From Phytoseiulus persimilis (taxonomy: Eukaryota; Arthropoda; Arachnida; Mesostigmata; Phytoseiidae): a stretch of 64,000 nt of DNA. Positions 12,601 through 27,600 of the stretch are shown in pieces; position 1 is the stretch's first letter; every line of letters starts with the position of its first letter. The notes under the pieces were generated by a model. That model saw only the letters and a list, made by a program, of their open reading frames with translations, ran no database searches and was not told where the DNA came from. Made by a program: the position numbers and the translations under genes. The DNA lies in the NCBI GenBank assembly GCA_037576195.1, contig CM075101.1, positions 5,704,001 to 5,768,000 of the forward strand, in the 5' to 3' direction.

Positions 12601-15600
12601 TTGCGGACTCGCGTAACTTGCGAGATATTTCCGATCGATCCCTACCGCACGCACACATAAGCATCGTGCGATTCACGCTCATCGCCTAGGAAGCTGAACG
12701 GTCTAGATTCACAAGCGATCGTGTGTGAAGTGCAAGTGCAGAGTCTCCCGAGAGCTCACATCGAACGTCTCCACTGCGTTCGGTTCCACCTCTCAACTGA
12801 CGGATACGCGGCATTATGTGACGCGGAGCTTCGGAAGGAGGGCACAGGTTCCTCGGGCTCTTTCGATCATATTTCTACCATCGTTCATTCATTTCTCCCC
12901 GCACGCTTCCTCTCTGGCCGCGGCGGCTCCCGACGGTCCCCGGTCCTCCTCCATCTCGGGTGTTCGTTTCATCGAGCCCGCACTCCCGGCGAGCGGGCCA
13001 ACATTCTCTCAAGAGACGTCTTACATCTTGGTCAGGAGGATTTGCGGATTTGGAGACGAGGAAATTGGCTGTTCGATTTTACCATCCGACTAACTACAGA
13101 GGGAAAGCGTCGCTTAACCTCGTTGTGTGTTTCTCGTAATCGATCCGGTCGTGTTTGTGCGCCCCAATCGATGGACCGCTCGATTGGTCGACCCACCAGT
13201 TGCTGGATCATGACCCTAGGAGAAACCCATATTTTAGTCCTTGGATCGAAGCGCGTGATCGTTACAACCTTGAGCAACTTGTGGCGCGATCGCGTGTCGG
13301 CGCTCATCCCAGGTCTAATTGTAGGATTGCTCCGAGGAGATCCACAAGATGAATGCTCCTCGATCCTCCTCCTCCTGGACAAACACAAGCGGAGCGACAG
13401 ACAGAGTCATAGATACAGAGGACGAAGGCCCAGATGAAAGGGGACCACAGTACGATAACGAAAACGACGATGCACCCGTATTTGCTCGCTGGTTGGTTCA
13501 GCGGAGAATTATCTTCCTCGTAGCATCTCCTCGATTGTTGGTCCAGCAGGCCTAATGATATCCGCCCCTATCATTTTGTTCCGTGATACATTGATGACAT
13601 TGGTGAGCTCGCTTCGCCTCTGGATGTAGCCTCCGCCGACACAACTCTTTCGGGCAAATGGCGGACTCGGTGAAGTCCCGTTCGGCCTCGCGACGAATCG
13701 CGAGGCCGCACCACCTCTCCGCGACAAATATTTGGGTCATAAACTCTGGAGGCACCGAAGGCACAATCGATCGGATCGTGTCGGAAATGCCACCGAAGAC
13801 ATCCGAGAAGGAGCGATGAAACCAGTTCAGCTCTCCGAAACCTGTAATTACGGCAATTTCTGAATGGGTGCCCTGTCGCCTCCTCCTCAACTATCGAGGG
13901 AGTCCAGGCCGCGAGTCCGATCCCCGGGGATTACCGAGTGGTGAAATCTCGAAACAATCATCACCTGTTCAATCTGTTTAGCGAGGCGAGAGAATAACGT
14001 GAGCCATCTCCTTTACAGACGTTTCGGAACGAAATGCGCGGGCTGCGCTCAAGGAATATCCCCAACTGATCTCGTGCGGCGAGCTCGATCAAAAGTTTTT
14101 CATCTGAAATGTTTCACGTGTCTCGTCTGCCGCAAGCAATTGTCCACAGGGGAAGAGCTTTACGTTTTGGACGAAAACCGATTTATCTGCAAAGAAGACT
14201 ACCTTAACCAGAGACAGCAGGGTGAGTCGAATTCCCGTAGAAAAATCAACACTTGGGCACGAAAATTGTCAAAGATTCCGAGCTGAGGCAAACGTCCTCG
14301 CGAACTGTCGACGAGAAGCTCGGAAGGTGCACGAGTAGGAAGAACGGTTCCGGAAGGACGCCGAGGAGCCGGACTCAGCCCCACGTCCGAAATGCGGCCG
14401 CGAAATGTGCTTTCAGGACGCCACCGACTGAGAGCTTCCCGTCAGAGGTCGGCGTCAAGAACGAGTTTTTCGTTTTCGTCTAGTTTTTCTTCGTCGTCGT
14501 TTCGTCTGTCTTTCGTTTTCTCTTTGGATCCTATTCGGAGTCGGCGATGTTGACGATGAGCGACGAGTTTTCAAAGCGATTCAGTCTGTCGCTAGACCAA
14601 GCTTCTTCTTCGCTGCAAGTTGACTGTTGCTGGGTCGGTCGTACTGACTGACTGACGGCTCGGCCACTCCATCTCTGGCTGGCCTCTTCAAGAAAAGAAG
14701 TGTCACAACATCGGCTGGTCCGACTTCATTTTCACGCGACAACAAAGGAGGTGAAGAAGACGACGACTCCGAGCTTCGAATGAATCCTCAGTTAGTTGGA
14801 TGGACCTCTCCGCCGGCTCAGGGGAGAACTGCTCAGGGGTCTCGAGTTCTAAAAGGAGCTCCGACGAATCCCCTTTCGAAACTGGGCTCTAAAAACGTAT
14901 TTGGCGATGTGGGAAGCGGTTCGGGGATGAGCCAGTGAAAGTTCCGTCGATGAACGCATGATAGGTCAGGGGCCGAAGTGGCCTTGCGGTGAACAGAGAA
15001 AAAACGTCCGTTCGCCGGTTCGATCGATCCGGCAGCGGGAACATTTAATACTGGTTGAATATTCATTGTGGTTTTTGTTGTTCATCACAAAGGGGGAGAG
15101 AGGCGCGGTCATATCGGCGCGGAGAGCAGTTGTCGTCGGCTCGTTAATGTATTCGGAATAGCGTGAGTGCTTAGTATCAAGGAGGTCGAGTGAGTGGAGT
15201 GAAGTATCACAAATCGATGTCATTGAGGTTTGCCGGGAGAATGGGGAGTGCGCCGAGCTCCGACCGCGAGGTTTACGCTCCCGAGAGGGGCAGGGACCGA
15301 CATCGATAGCCAAAGATGGGGCGAGCTAATAAGCCATAATGTGGGTGATGAATATTTCGCACGCGGCTGCCGTCGCTCGTTTCATTATCGGCGATGTGAG
15401 CGTGCGTGCGCTCGGACGTCGGTCGTATTTCGCCGTGTAGTTCATCGTTCTTGTTGCATTCGGTCGCTTGTCGACAACGGGCACCGTCGGGCGGCCCAAT
15501 CGATTCGGAGTCTCTCTCGAACAACGGTCGAGTCGGACACAACTCGCTTCTCGTTCTTCCCCCTTCGTCCGCAGTGGACGCGCACCACTGAAGTCTCTCC

Positions 15601-18600
15601 CTCAGCGCTCGTTCCTCCGTGGAAGAAGCTGTCCCGTTTTATTGTTTCGAGGGCTCAGTGGACCAGATGGTCTCCTGAGGGACTCTCCTCCGGCGGCAAA
15701 CTCGTATCTCTGCGAGAGTTCTTCCCGCTCAGAGTCTTACTCACTCACTCGCTCGCTCTTCTTCTCGGTCGGTCGTCTGAACTCTCGGTTTTCCCTCTCG
15801 GCTGCAGGGGGGGGGAGGGGAAGGCAGCCCGACATTTTCTTCAACGCTAGATGAGTTCATTGTCCAAAAGTGAGCTCCATTCATCTCGGGACGGATCTAG
15901 AGACAACTCTGTATCGCTCCAAGCCGAGCTCATCGATGTCGATTCTGAGCTGAGCGCTTCCGAAAATAGGTAATCCCAGACCGTCCCATTGACGCATCGA
16001 CGATCAGGCGGTGCTGAAACCAACGCGCGAGCAGCATTACGACATCAGTCTCAGAAATCTTCTGTTGGTTACGTGGGACTGCCGAAGACAAGTGGTTAGC
16101 TTGACGGTGTTTTCGCGTCACGCGGTTGGCGTCGTGGCACACGCTCAAACGCCCACGTCCAACGACAACGGGTGAGCTGGTCGAGCGAGCAAGCAATGCC
16201 GGCGCTCATTTATTTCAATGGCGCAGCGCGGCAAAGATTCAGTCCTCTCTTGTTTAACTTCTTCTTCTTCGAAAGCTCGTTGGTGCGGGCAGACAAGCAA
16301 GGGGAGATTTTTAAAACAATATTTGTCTTCTTGGAAACGTACGGTAGTAGACCAGTCCGACAACGGACGGCTAAATCTAACCCGTCGCAGAGATCCTGAA
16401 AAGCGTTGGCGAAAAGAGTCCGAGGTTATGGAACCTACTCCCCCGTTCCTCCTCCCTTTCTCAATTCGCTGTTTCCAACAGCTTTTCAGCGATTCTTACA
16501 AAATTTCCCCCGTATTCCTTGAATGCTACCACAGCTACATCGAACGAAAGCATCAAAGATCGCGTCAGACGTTGAACTTAAGCTTTTTAATTGCATCTCA
16601 TTCCCGAACTCGAAAGCGTTGTCGTCGTGCGATCGTAGCGGGGCCGGCGGATACGCATAGGCCAAATGTCGTGAACTTTTTCGCTAGGAACTCAAGAGAA
16701 GAACGTCGAAGAACAAGAAGCAGAGCGATCAGCAACAAACACAACAGCAGAAGCCGCAGCAACAAGGGGCCTTAAGGGGCGGATTCGGACATGATTTGAG
16801 CGCAAGAAATCCCGCACGTCCGGTGGCACGACTCTTTTGAAACGTCCACAAACAGCCGAAGCGGCGGCAACAACGACCGTGAACAAGCAAAATACAAAAT
16901 CAAAGCTTTCGGAACCTTCTGTTACACAGAGCTTCGGCTCAAGTTTCAAGAACATTGTTGCCGACAGCTTTTCGCGACAACAATGGCATTTAAGAACAAT
17001 ATGGAATTAGGATTCCCGAAGGTTTTTCGTCGATCCCCCTTTCAAGATCGCCCTGCGAGAAGCCGAGCTCGCAGGACTGCGTTGGAAGCAAGAGCCCGCT
17101 CCTCGGGGAAAGTCTACCGGCCACACGGAACCTGCCGCGGATCAGCTCGACCCGGATCGCGCGTCCAGGGCTATGCAGTGCGGCTCAGCAACAGGATGAA
17201 TCGAAATCCAAGCTGAGCTCTCAGCCATCGTGCGCGAATCACGCCACGTGCGTCCCTGCTCCAGTGCTCGCCATCCGTCCGTATGAGCGGCCAGGCCGCC
17301 AACCAGCGAGTCAGTGAACGAGTGAGTCGGGAGAAAAACCTTTTCTCGATTTGCTATTCATCCGGCGGGCCTTTCTTTTGAATGTCGATGTGCAGTGCGG
17401 AAGCGCGTGGTGGGCCGAGATAAACCGATGACTACCCTACTCCACGGAGCCACGCTCGTCTATGGCAACCAGAGAATGAGAGGAAAGCAGGAGGAGACTC
17501 GAGTCGCGGGGGGAGGAAGGGGGCGTGCAGCGGCGGGTAGTTGCGCGGGTGTTGAAACTGCTAGAGGACTATGGCGTGCTCGGCTTAGAGAGTTCAGGGG
17601 CAACGGGAGGAATTCATGGCGACTTCGAGGGAGAATGTCTTCCTATGAAATCCTGCCTGGAGGAGGAGGAGGCGATGGCGGGGCAGAGTCAGGGGGAAGA
17701 GGCGCAGTCGGAGCTAGAAGCGACAGATCGGATTCAGCCTGTCCTATTCGTCCGTCTTGCGAACTATTCATTTTTTCCCGTCGTCGTTCGTTCTCTTCTT
17801 GTTAATCCTACCACCACCTGGGGCCTGCCTCAAATCTCCGTAAATCCTGTATCTGTTGGATAACAGCCGCCGACCGGCCGCCGTCGCGCCGCGGCCACCA
17901 CCTCTATCGAGGGAACCACCTACGCCACCGCCCCGCCGCATCGCGCCAGCGGTCGAGAGATTTATTCCTTAGTCGAGGCGCTCCGACGATACTTCCGTCT
18001 CCTCCGACGCCACTCTCCGCTACTCCGATCGACTTCGCTTCGATGTGGCTCGGGAGCCCAGGTCGAACTCCCTCGCAATCGGATTCACGATCGGTCAAGT
18101 TCATCAAGCCTCACAAAGAAAAGCATTCCGGGTACGAAGTGGGTTTTGTTTGACCGCCCTGTGCGTCGACCGAGCCGTAGAATCGCTGGCTTGGAACACG
18201 TACTTCGGGGGAATCGCGCGACCGCTCCCGAACGGGGAGCAGCGCCAGTGGGCTCGAACGTTCGTTTGACGAGAGGAGTCCCGCTGCCGTCGGCTGCTGT
18301 TGAATTCCCAACTACGCGGAGCCATCTCGCTCGCTCGCGACCGTGGCCCTGGCCGGGCGAGCACGCAGGCGGCCGAACCAACAAGTCCCTGCCGAGAGGA
18401 CTCTTTTTGTCTTAGGACCCACGCTGAGGAGGCTGTCAGAAACAGACCCCAGAAGCCGGCGCCAGCCAGCGACGGCGGCTCGTTCCGAGGACGATCGCTT
18501 CAGTTCGGCCGCAGACTTCCTCGCGACCCGGAGTACTCCAACCAGCAAGCGCTCCTGTTCGTTCCATCGTTCGTCCGTTTGCTGCTGCAACTGAAATTGG

Positions 18601-21600
18601 AGCTCGCTTCTTTTCGGGCTGGTACGTCGAGGAGAGGGGATGGGGGCTTAATTCTTCGTCGCTGACGATTTTTTCCCTTGCTTGCCAGGCCGGCGGGAGG
18701 CATTCGATGCTTTTGCTCTCCGTCGAGGATTTCTCGATCGCCCCGCCATCATCGTTGTTTGCCCGCACGGCCACGGTGATGGCGACCACGGGCTCCGTAG
18801 AATCTGAGCCTCTTCACACTCGAGGCAGAAGATCCAGACGATTCTCGTCCGCAACCGACGATCTCGGAGGCCGCGCGAGGTAACTCAGTACGGATAGAGG
18901 CGCCTGGTCGACAGTGGGGTTGAACGGATGAAGGCGAGGGACAAATGTCCTGACACCGTTGCATAACTCAAGTAACGACAGCGTCCACAATACTTCTCCC
19001 AGCTGACGCAGGAGTACTGGCTCACCTCAACATCACTCACGAAGCCAGAGAAGTCTCTCGGAGTTCTCCACGATCCCAGCCCGGCAGTGGGGACCGAAGG
19101 GACAGGATCTGTCGAGAGCCCCTCGTCTCCTCCGAAAACGGGCGGCGACGAGAGCCGAGTGAGTCTGAGCTGAGCTTATGTGCATTGTACATTTAAAGTC
19201 GTTCGATTTTCAAATTAGCATCGTTCAAGTCCAAAACGGGAAGGAATGCCGCAGCACAGACGTGTCGAGCCAGTGTCGCTGTGGAGTGGGCTCCTTTGTT
19301 GGCGGCAAGTCAATGATGATGACGATGCTCGTATCTCAAACTTATTTTGTTGGAGCTCTCCGCGCAATCCGATGGAATGTTTGGTCGAACTCAGTCGGTG
19401 CGGTGTGTGCACTCCTTGGAGCTTTGTGAAAGAAGTCCTTACGTCCCCCCCCCCTCCCAGCCGGTCCTGCGTTTCGGCCGTGGGGTTCGTGTGTGATTCA
19501 ACGGACAGACTAACGGCGGACGAGCGAAAGACGGCGTTCGTGGATTCCTCCAGTGGTGTTGTTGGCGGCGTCGTTGAGTGTCAATGGAAGCTCGCCGCAC
19601 TACAGCGTGGCGCAGGTTCTCCCATCCACCCGACCGAGTCTTTGTTTGGTCGTCGTCGTCGTGGTCTTGCCGTTTGCCTCAATCGTATTTTACAGTTCGG
19701 CGCCTTCTCCGTTGAGCTGCTGACCTCGTCCTCGCCGCTGGCACCAGCAGCAGCTCGTGGGTTGTAAATTCTCGATTCCGTTCGTGAGGACCTTTGTGAC
19801 AACAAACACCAACTCCCAATCGGAGAAACGGCCACGGACGTGCTGATATCTTTGCTTTTGATTCCGTGGAAGATTTACGCCATTCGTCCGTCCATCCGAT
19901 CTCGGCGGGCTTCCATCGACCCCGGGCGAATTCACCTCAACTCAGATCATTCGCGGTCGTTGCGAGCTTCTCGTTCTTGTCTTTCTGGAATGGCGCCCGT
20001 TCCGGGAACGCTCGCAAGCTCCATCGCACGAACCGCCTCAGTGTCCTGCACGCGCGTGCCCGCGGATCTACGGCAGCCAGGAGCCCAGTCCAACTCGCCG
20101 GTGCTGGTTCAATACCCTCTAAATTAACACAATGGATGTATCTCCGATACATTCCTCAACAGAAGGGCCCTACAATAATTTTTCAGCGGGTAACAAAAGT
20201 ATTCGCGCCCGCGCTCAAATCGAATTCCTATTCGGACTCTCCTGAGCGGAGTGCCCGTTCCCCATCCAGGCGTTCCCTCTCTCATCGATTCTGCCGAAAT
20301 GTTTCGGTGCAAACTCGGCTCGACCTTGCGCACTCTTTCGACCGTTGTGGAATTCCCCACTGAAGCTGAAGGAGAGCGCTAGAGTTATAATCATGACGCG
20401 TCTCATCCGTTCCTCGATTTGTTCCCTCAAAAGAGGGTCGGTCACGCTCAGCGGAGCATCGGTGTTCCGTACGATTTGGAACTACGCGCTTGGGATCCGG
20501 TGACTCGTTTGCTGTCGATCAGTAACTAAGTCGATCAGCCGTGCGAGACCGGAGCTCCACCCCGGGCGGAGGGCTTCGAGGAACGGACGGGTGAAAAATC
20601 TCCCTAAGACACTTTCGCTTAAGATTCCTCTGGCTTTAATAGACTTCGTTTGAACAGTGCTCGCTGCTCGACCGTCCACGCCTCGCGATCGGTGCCGATT
20701 CGTTTGAGAGCCCTCGAATAAAGCAACTCCAGCTCTTGAACTCCCTCCGCGGCGTAGGGCGATCCGAGAACAAATCCGAGGAGATGCCTGGATCTCGTCG
20801 GAGTCGGGTCCGAACGATACGACATCCCTCGCAAAAGACGTCCGCAACGAGGGCTCCGGTTGATGTCTTCTTCACCGAGGCGGCGAGTTCTCACGGAGCA
20901 AAAAACCGTCGTCGAAGACCTACAAAGAATTTGTGGCCGTGCGTTTTGAGTGGGTACTTTTTATATTTCGCCACTTTTTTGTGCGCCGTGGCGGCTTCGG
21001 TTCTTACTGATCCGCGTACCCGCGTCGAAGAGGTAGCTGCGTCCCATCGGGCGACGAGCGGGAACAATGGCGGGACGGCGTGGAACAGAGGGGAGGGAAT
21101 CCGTTTTTCACAAACACAGCGACAACTACTGCGAGCGCACGATCGCCGTCCCGAAGCCCTGTAATTTGCCGCTACGGCGGGTCCGACAACATCTCTCCGA
21201 AGATGATCCTGCAGAGTCACCTGACGTCGCAGTGCACCGGTAACGGTGGCTCCCTTACACGGGGATGTCTCAATTTGTGGCTTCGCGCATACAGAAGTCC
21301 ATCTGAGTCACGGTACCGATGTTTGCCAACAGCCGACTGCCCACAGAACCCGCAATCACGAAGGATTTGAATTGGACCCGGTGTCAAGCGAAGCCCAGGG
21401 TCCTCCACTTCAGTGTCATGCGCAGAGGTCTGCTCGAAGCTTCCCTCACCCGAACGATTGAGGTTCGGAGTGAGCTTGTGCGGGAGGTACTCGGTGAGGA
21501 TGTGAGTGAGCTGTCATCGAAGACAGCCGCGGCGGCGATTTCTGAGACCTCCAAGAGTCGCCTCCCTCTCTCCGAATTTCTCCAAGAGGAAACGCTCTCA

Positions 21601-24600
21601 CGGGTTTTGGGGCGCGAGACCGCCGTTCATGGAATCGAGGTTCCACTGTTTCCGAGTTTTCGGCTCTCCTCGAAAACTGGTCGAGTCCGCTCGGGGTAAA
21701 GTGGAGCCCGATCGGGGACGCATGCAAATCAGACTGTGATTCATTCCGCCGTAATTTATTGTTGGCCTCCCTCTACAATATTCGTTCCTGGCGCCATTAC
21801 AGCACCCCGAGACGAGTCGTTCTGGACAGATTGGTCGAAGCGGTTCCGATCCTGCGGCCGTTCAGAAGCTCCATTTATCTACCTGTTGACAACTCCATCC
21901 GAGTTCCCTCTTGCTGCCGATTCCCCGCGCTTCGTTCTCCCCGTTCCCAGCTGAGGAAATTCGGACGAGTTCTGAAGGATTCTCATTCTGGCCTTGCTCA
22001 TTTTCCTCCTAGTATCTTCGACAGGGATGTTCGACACCGTGTCTTAATTTCTGTTTGCGGCCTCACGGAAAAAAGTTCTGCTGAAGTCGCCATCGGGGCT
22101 TCCCGGCTGGAGGCGAGAGTAAAGCTGGAGTGGAAATGGGACTCGACGCGGCAGAATTGGGCGAAACTCAAGATCGTTTCTCGCTGTTTTGTTTTTCTCA
22201 CTGACAGGGAGCCGAACGATCCGAATTTCATCCTCGTTGGGGGAGACGTCGACTATCCAGGCAGCCGGCGAATATTATTCTCCCAGAAAATATTTCCGAC
22301 GCCGTCGCGCGTCAAACGCAGTTCCGCGGATGCGATCCGGGGCGAATTCCCCGACACGCTCGTCGCGCAAGAGAATCTCTGCGCTTCGAAGACACGCGGC
22401 GCTAATCCGCCGCGCGAGATTTCCTCAGGACGGTCCCGAACAAGATCGGTTCGCGATAGGACACGACGGTCGAGCGCACCTTCGAAGCCGCCGGGGCTGA
22501 ATCTAACGTCGGTTCGGTTTTTTAGCGGTCCGCGGCGCCGACAACCTCCGGCAGTTCTCGACGAGTGCGTGCGTGCGTGCGTGCAAGAGCAAATGGAGGA
22601 GCACTCGCGGCCGTCCGCAGTTTCAACAAAAAGCCCACACGAAAAGATCTCCTGGATTTATCCCGTACAGAGCTCCCTCGAGAGCCTAATGGTGAAATTC
22701 AGGGCAAGAGGAAGCTCGCCGGGCTGGCTGCTTCCCCACTAAGCTCGGTAATCCCAGATCCGGGAGAAAAACAGGGAGAAACAGCGACCGAGGAGGCGGA
22801 GAACTAGCGAGGGAAAGCTATGGCTTGCGGGAGACGGAAGGAGATTGTAGTCTTGAGCCTCAGATGATATATACGTCTGTTTGTTGCGACTTGGCTGGCT
22901 GCCAGCGTCCACCGCTGAGGATGATCCGGCACAACAACACGTAACCAAATGAATCGCTCCGGAGAAGGATCCAGATCCAGGAAGGGTTGTCGCTGGGGTT
23001 GCTCGCGGTTGGAGACCCCTCTGTTGTGTTGGGATTCGTTCGATTCCTTAGTCGCTCGGTTCCTTCGATCGAGGGGAGGGGGTGTTTAGCTACGCGTCGT
23101 GCGGAGAGAGATGATGAAGTGCGTCGCAAGAACTCCGAAGCACTTCTCCGCGCTCTCTCCTCTCCTCCCCCGCGCTCTCCCGGAGGATTCTCCTGCGGGG
23201 AAGCAAACATTTCCTTTTGTAGAGTCACGCGAAACCGAGCGTCTCTATCGCTCCGAGAGTTTCGAGCCGACACCAGTCCCGAGCTCCTTCAAGACTCAAT
23301 CACAAAACATCGACGTCGCTTCGTCAAACCATCCCTCCCCAACTCCTCATGGAAGCGGTGCGGATCGAAAGTTCCTCATTGGATAGAATTGGCAAGATAT
23401 CCGCCCGTGATGCATACGGATGACCTCTTCGGAAACGAGCGAGACCTTGACAGCACCGGTAGCAAGGGTAGGATGATGTCAGAAACGTTTTCAACATCGA
23501 GTAAATATTTCCGACACATCGCTTCAATGAGGGATGTCCGATGGTGAACGTAACTCGTTTTCGAGCCGGTGACCTCGTTCGTTCGCGTCTCAGCGAAAGT
23601 CCCTTTTTCGTACGTCAGTCGTTGCGTCCGGCTGTTGTTGTCTTATGCTGAATAATGCCACTGTGGCCAAGCACGAAATTTCGTGACCGGCCTCCGTCGC
23701 ATACGGCGTTCGTATGCTTCGACCGCCCGGAAACTAACAGCAGTCCATTCGAAGCCTTCGTCTGTCAGCTCCGTTCTTGTTCTGGCTCGCTCGACTCGCT
23801 TCTAAACAGATTGGGAAACGTCCGCGCGCTTAGACGGAACCGAAAAACGAACCGGCCGACGAGCTCGTCCGAAAGGAGCAGAGTTTCCGCCTCGTTCTCG
23901 GACGAGCGTGATGACGCCAAACAAGTCAAAGTCGAGCTTTTCTGCGCATTTCGAATGGGCCCGCTCATGCCTACTCTCAGCGGACCTGTCGTCCGCATAA
24001 CAGCCTCCCGTTTGCCAACAGAGATTGACACGGAGCAGTCGGGGGCTGAAACGAACAAGTGGGGCCAGGACGAGCGCGAGAAAAGGCGAAAACCAGAGGA
24101 AGAGACGGGAACGTGCTGTATGTACATGCAGTGGTTTATTCATAGAGTCACGAGGAACAAGATCCTTCCTGTCTGTCGGAGTAAATCGGGGCGGCCCCGC
24201 AGGAATGAAACATCGGATCAATTATTCACTTACCGCCACAATAGAGGGAAACGCGGGAGAAGAAAAACCCAGTCGCGGGAAATAGGGCGCGAGCAAGAAG
24301 CGGCTGTCGCCACAAACCCCAAGAAGAACACGCGACAAGAATACTCGAGTAAACTGTGGAGCAAGACCAACTCTTGCAAGTGTCTCCACATGCATACATG
24401 CTGGGTGTCGTGCATAAGGAACCCGATCGTCTAGATTTGGGACTTGCACACACTTTTTACTCTCGGTTCCTCGTCCCGCGAAATGGAGTTCTCATCGGTC
24501 CAATAATCCCGCAGCTCATGTTCGGTTCTGATTCCAGGCAATGCCATCTTCAGCCTGTTCTGCCCCTCGATCAATCCACCCCTCACTGCCCTTGACAGCA

Positions 24601-27600
24601 GTAAGTTACTGACTGACCTTCCCTGGTCCTGTATTTTACCTTTCCGCCCCCCCCCCCCCCGAAGCTTCGTTCTCATCCAGGAAACTGTCCAATCGCTCGC
24701 AGCTCCCCCCCCCCCCCCCCCCCCCCCTCCAGGCTCGGGGAAGCATTTCCCGGGCTTGATCGAGGACGGCCGTGAGGAAACTTGAGTCGGATCTACTCAT
24801 TTTGATGGCGAACGGACGAGTTGAGAGAACCGATCCTGGCTCCCGAGCCTCGAGATTGCCTCGATAGTTGTTGCACGAGCTCGACGCAGAGGAGGGGGTG
24901 GACGAGGGTTCAGAGGGTGAAGGTGAATGAATAGATGGATGGCTGTGAATTCGTTGGGAGGAACAAGAACCGTGTGGATAGAGAGAACACCAAGGAGTTT
25001 CGGAGCGGCGGCGGTGTCTACAGCGGTACAATAGGGAACAAGGTGGTCGTCGTCGTCGTCGTCGTCGTCTTAGTAGCCGCCCGAGGGATCCAAGCGGGAA
25101 AGAACGAAGAGGTGGCCAGGTTGCTCCTCTCATGAGTCATTCCGCCACGACCACCGGCGGCCGCAACCTTCTGATAGATGAAGGCACCTAGCGGAGGAAG
25201 ACTCCGGCCTTCGAAAAATGCACATCGCATCCAAATCGCTCTCGGTCGTTGGCTGGTCGTCGTCGTTCCGTTCATTCGCTCGCCTGCCTTCCCATCCGAA
25301 CGACCGCCCGCCTGCCCGCTCCTCGCTTGGATGTCAAATCCATTCATCTTGGAAATGAGCGGAACAGCACAGCTCCTCTAGATTGCCTAAGGGCTCGTCA
25401 AATCCACCTCCAAAAGACCAAAGGGCACCGTGGTCTCTGATTCTTCTGCTCCCCGTCCTGAGCGTGGTCCCTTTTTTCTCGACTAACCTTGATCTCAAAA
25501 CTCACAGCGGCGGCAGGTGGTGGCACGAGTCCTCGTAGGTAGGCGCCGTGAACAATGTCTGGGAAGTAGTCTAACGATCGCTTTCTTCTTCCACAGTGGC
25601 CTCCCCCGGCGACCATTCGCTGGTGCTCGATGAAACCCAGGACAGTCAAACGGATCTCCTGATGGAACGCGAAGTACGCGACGACTCCGTCGAAAGGGAT
25701 CTCATGACGCTGTCGGGCTCTCAGAGCCCTTCCCAGATGCAAGCGGCTACCAACCAGGCCCTCGCGATGACAGATTTAGGACCTCCAAGTCTGAAACGAC
25801 CCGATTCCGGAGGAAGTGGACCCGAATCCCAAATGAACGTCGCCGACGACGGCAACGGAAGCCAGAAACGTCGAGGTCCTCGAACTACGATCAAAGCGAA
25901 GCAGCTCGAGACATTGAAGGCCGCCTTTGCCGCAACGCCGAAGCCCACCCGCCACATCCGGGAGCAGCTTGCCCAAGAGACCGGACTCAACATGCGCGTC
26001 ATACAGGTTCGTGCGTTCGATGACTGAGGTTTGCGCTTCCAGGATATTCTCGCTCAGCCTCATCGACTCCATCCGGCTCGTTCGATTGTCTAGCTGTCCT
26101 GCGCACGCTCCCAACAGGGCCGAGCCTCGTAACATCCTGTTCAGGAGTGCGAACGACTTTCCACCATGCGACTCGAGCCCTTCCGTCAAAACGGGGGCCG
26201 GTGCATAAGTCGGCATTATGCTCCTCATAGACGGTTGGTTGGCCGGCGAATCGGTTGCCGAGTTGCTCGGTCGGTTGGATGCACACGGTGAGCACGTAAA
26301 AGCATAATATCCAATTTGGACTGCACGACGTGCGCTCTCGTAGCTGGCGACATCAATCATTGTCTCCAGACTGACAGGGTGTTTTTTTTAATACGAAAAC
26401 GTGCTCTCGTCGGAATATAACCGCTCTGAGCCGGAACAGTTGTACTCACTACGGTATTGGAATCGCCCAACACGGCGGGGTTTATGGCAATGAGTGCGGC
26501 TTCCGTGACTACAACGGAGATTTAACATCACCGTAAATAACCGGAGCGTATGACATAATGCCTCAGAACAACGGCGGAACAGCCACGACGACGCTCGGGA
26601 AGCCGAAGTTCTCAAGTGGCGTCTGGACTCGATGCCACGCTCTTGGCGGCTCCCAAAACTTCATTTCTGGCCATGCTTACCGAGATTCACTTCTTCGGAA
26701 ATCAGCACATTCGACTGCGCATTGTTCAGACGCGCGTAAGACTCAATCGAAGCTCAAATAACGAATCCCTTATCGGGCTTCCGCAGGGGAAAACGACTCG
26801 AAGTTCTCGACTTGACTAACTTCGTTTTCTTCCCACAAGCTTTCGTCGACGCCATGCGTGCTACGAAATTTGCCCCGATGCACGTCGCGCGCAACGCAAC
26901 CGCTTTCTCAGAATGTTGGCTGAAAGCCACCGGAAAGTCTGAGGCGAAATCGAGCGATGGTCCGCTTCGAGTCGCAGTCAACCGTCGATCATGATCATGC
27001 GATCGCCGGCGTCGTCGATGATCGACGTGCTTTCGCGTTATTTTCATCGCCAGGGCTTGTTGTTTTCGCTCTTGACCCGGTGCGTCTCCAGAACAATCGT
27101 AGGAGGTAACCGGGCTTGAACTCTCTCAGTTCTCCCGTCGTCGTCCCGCTCGATGCGGTGAATCTCGGCTATCGCTCCGGTGGCTCCCTCGAAAAAGGAT
27201 GCCCACGTCTAGAATGAACCTCGTTTCTCGCTCGATGGCATCGTTTCCACCTCCGAGTTCTTTCGGTTGTCTCATTTCATTCGGTCAGAGGTCAGAGCGG
27301 TCGAACATGTCCCACTAAGGGTTAACCTTGGGGTCGTCCGGCCGGCCCCCATCAACCGACCGCGTGGTTCGCAGAAAGCTCGGGCTGATATCCAGAGACA
27401 TCCGAAGACATTGATCTTCTCGTTTTTGAAAGACGTTCCATCGAACAGGATCCGCGTGAGCGGCTCTCAAGTGTCCGAACTGGGCCTGAATTCTTCTACA
27501 GTTCGATGCTTCGGTCAGGGAAGCGCGCGCGCGAAACGACTGCTTTACGGTAGCCGGTGTTTACGTGAGTTATTAGACGTCGGGCCGTTTATGGAAGCTC

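Larger units (their letters stand above)
6630..14018 (+). other. Lim1 copy A intron 1 (7.4 kb)
   Basis: GT-AG intron between the two LIM domains, with acceptor CTCCTTTACAG. The only notable content is the antisense ORF with TATA box near 8.8-9.25 kb, a G-run near 10.42 kb and a (CT)n tract at 10592-10606. The other open frames look like chance. Confidence 0.85.
14222..25596 (+). other. Lim1 copy A intron 2 (11.4 kb)
   Basis: The longest intron, between LIM2 and the linker/homeodomain exon. It holds (GTGC)n at 22565-22584, C-runs at 24647-24660 and 24705-24727, and (GTC)8 at 25046-25069. The 327-codon open frame at 21759-22742 has no domain I recognise and is best read as chance in GC-balanced DNA. 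Confidence 0.85.

Noticed and set aside
21759-22742. A 327-codon open frame in intron 2 of Lim1 copy A
   Set aside because: No recognisable domain, arginine/serine-heavy composition typical of chance frames in balanced-GC DNA, and no promoter, splice or poly(A) support. Other long frames in this window (12721-13437, 15230-15850) are of the same kind.
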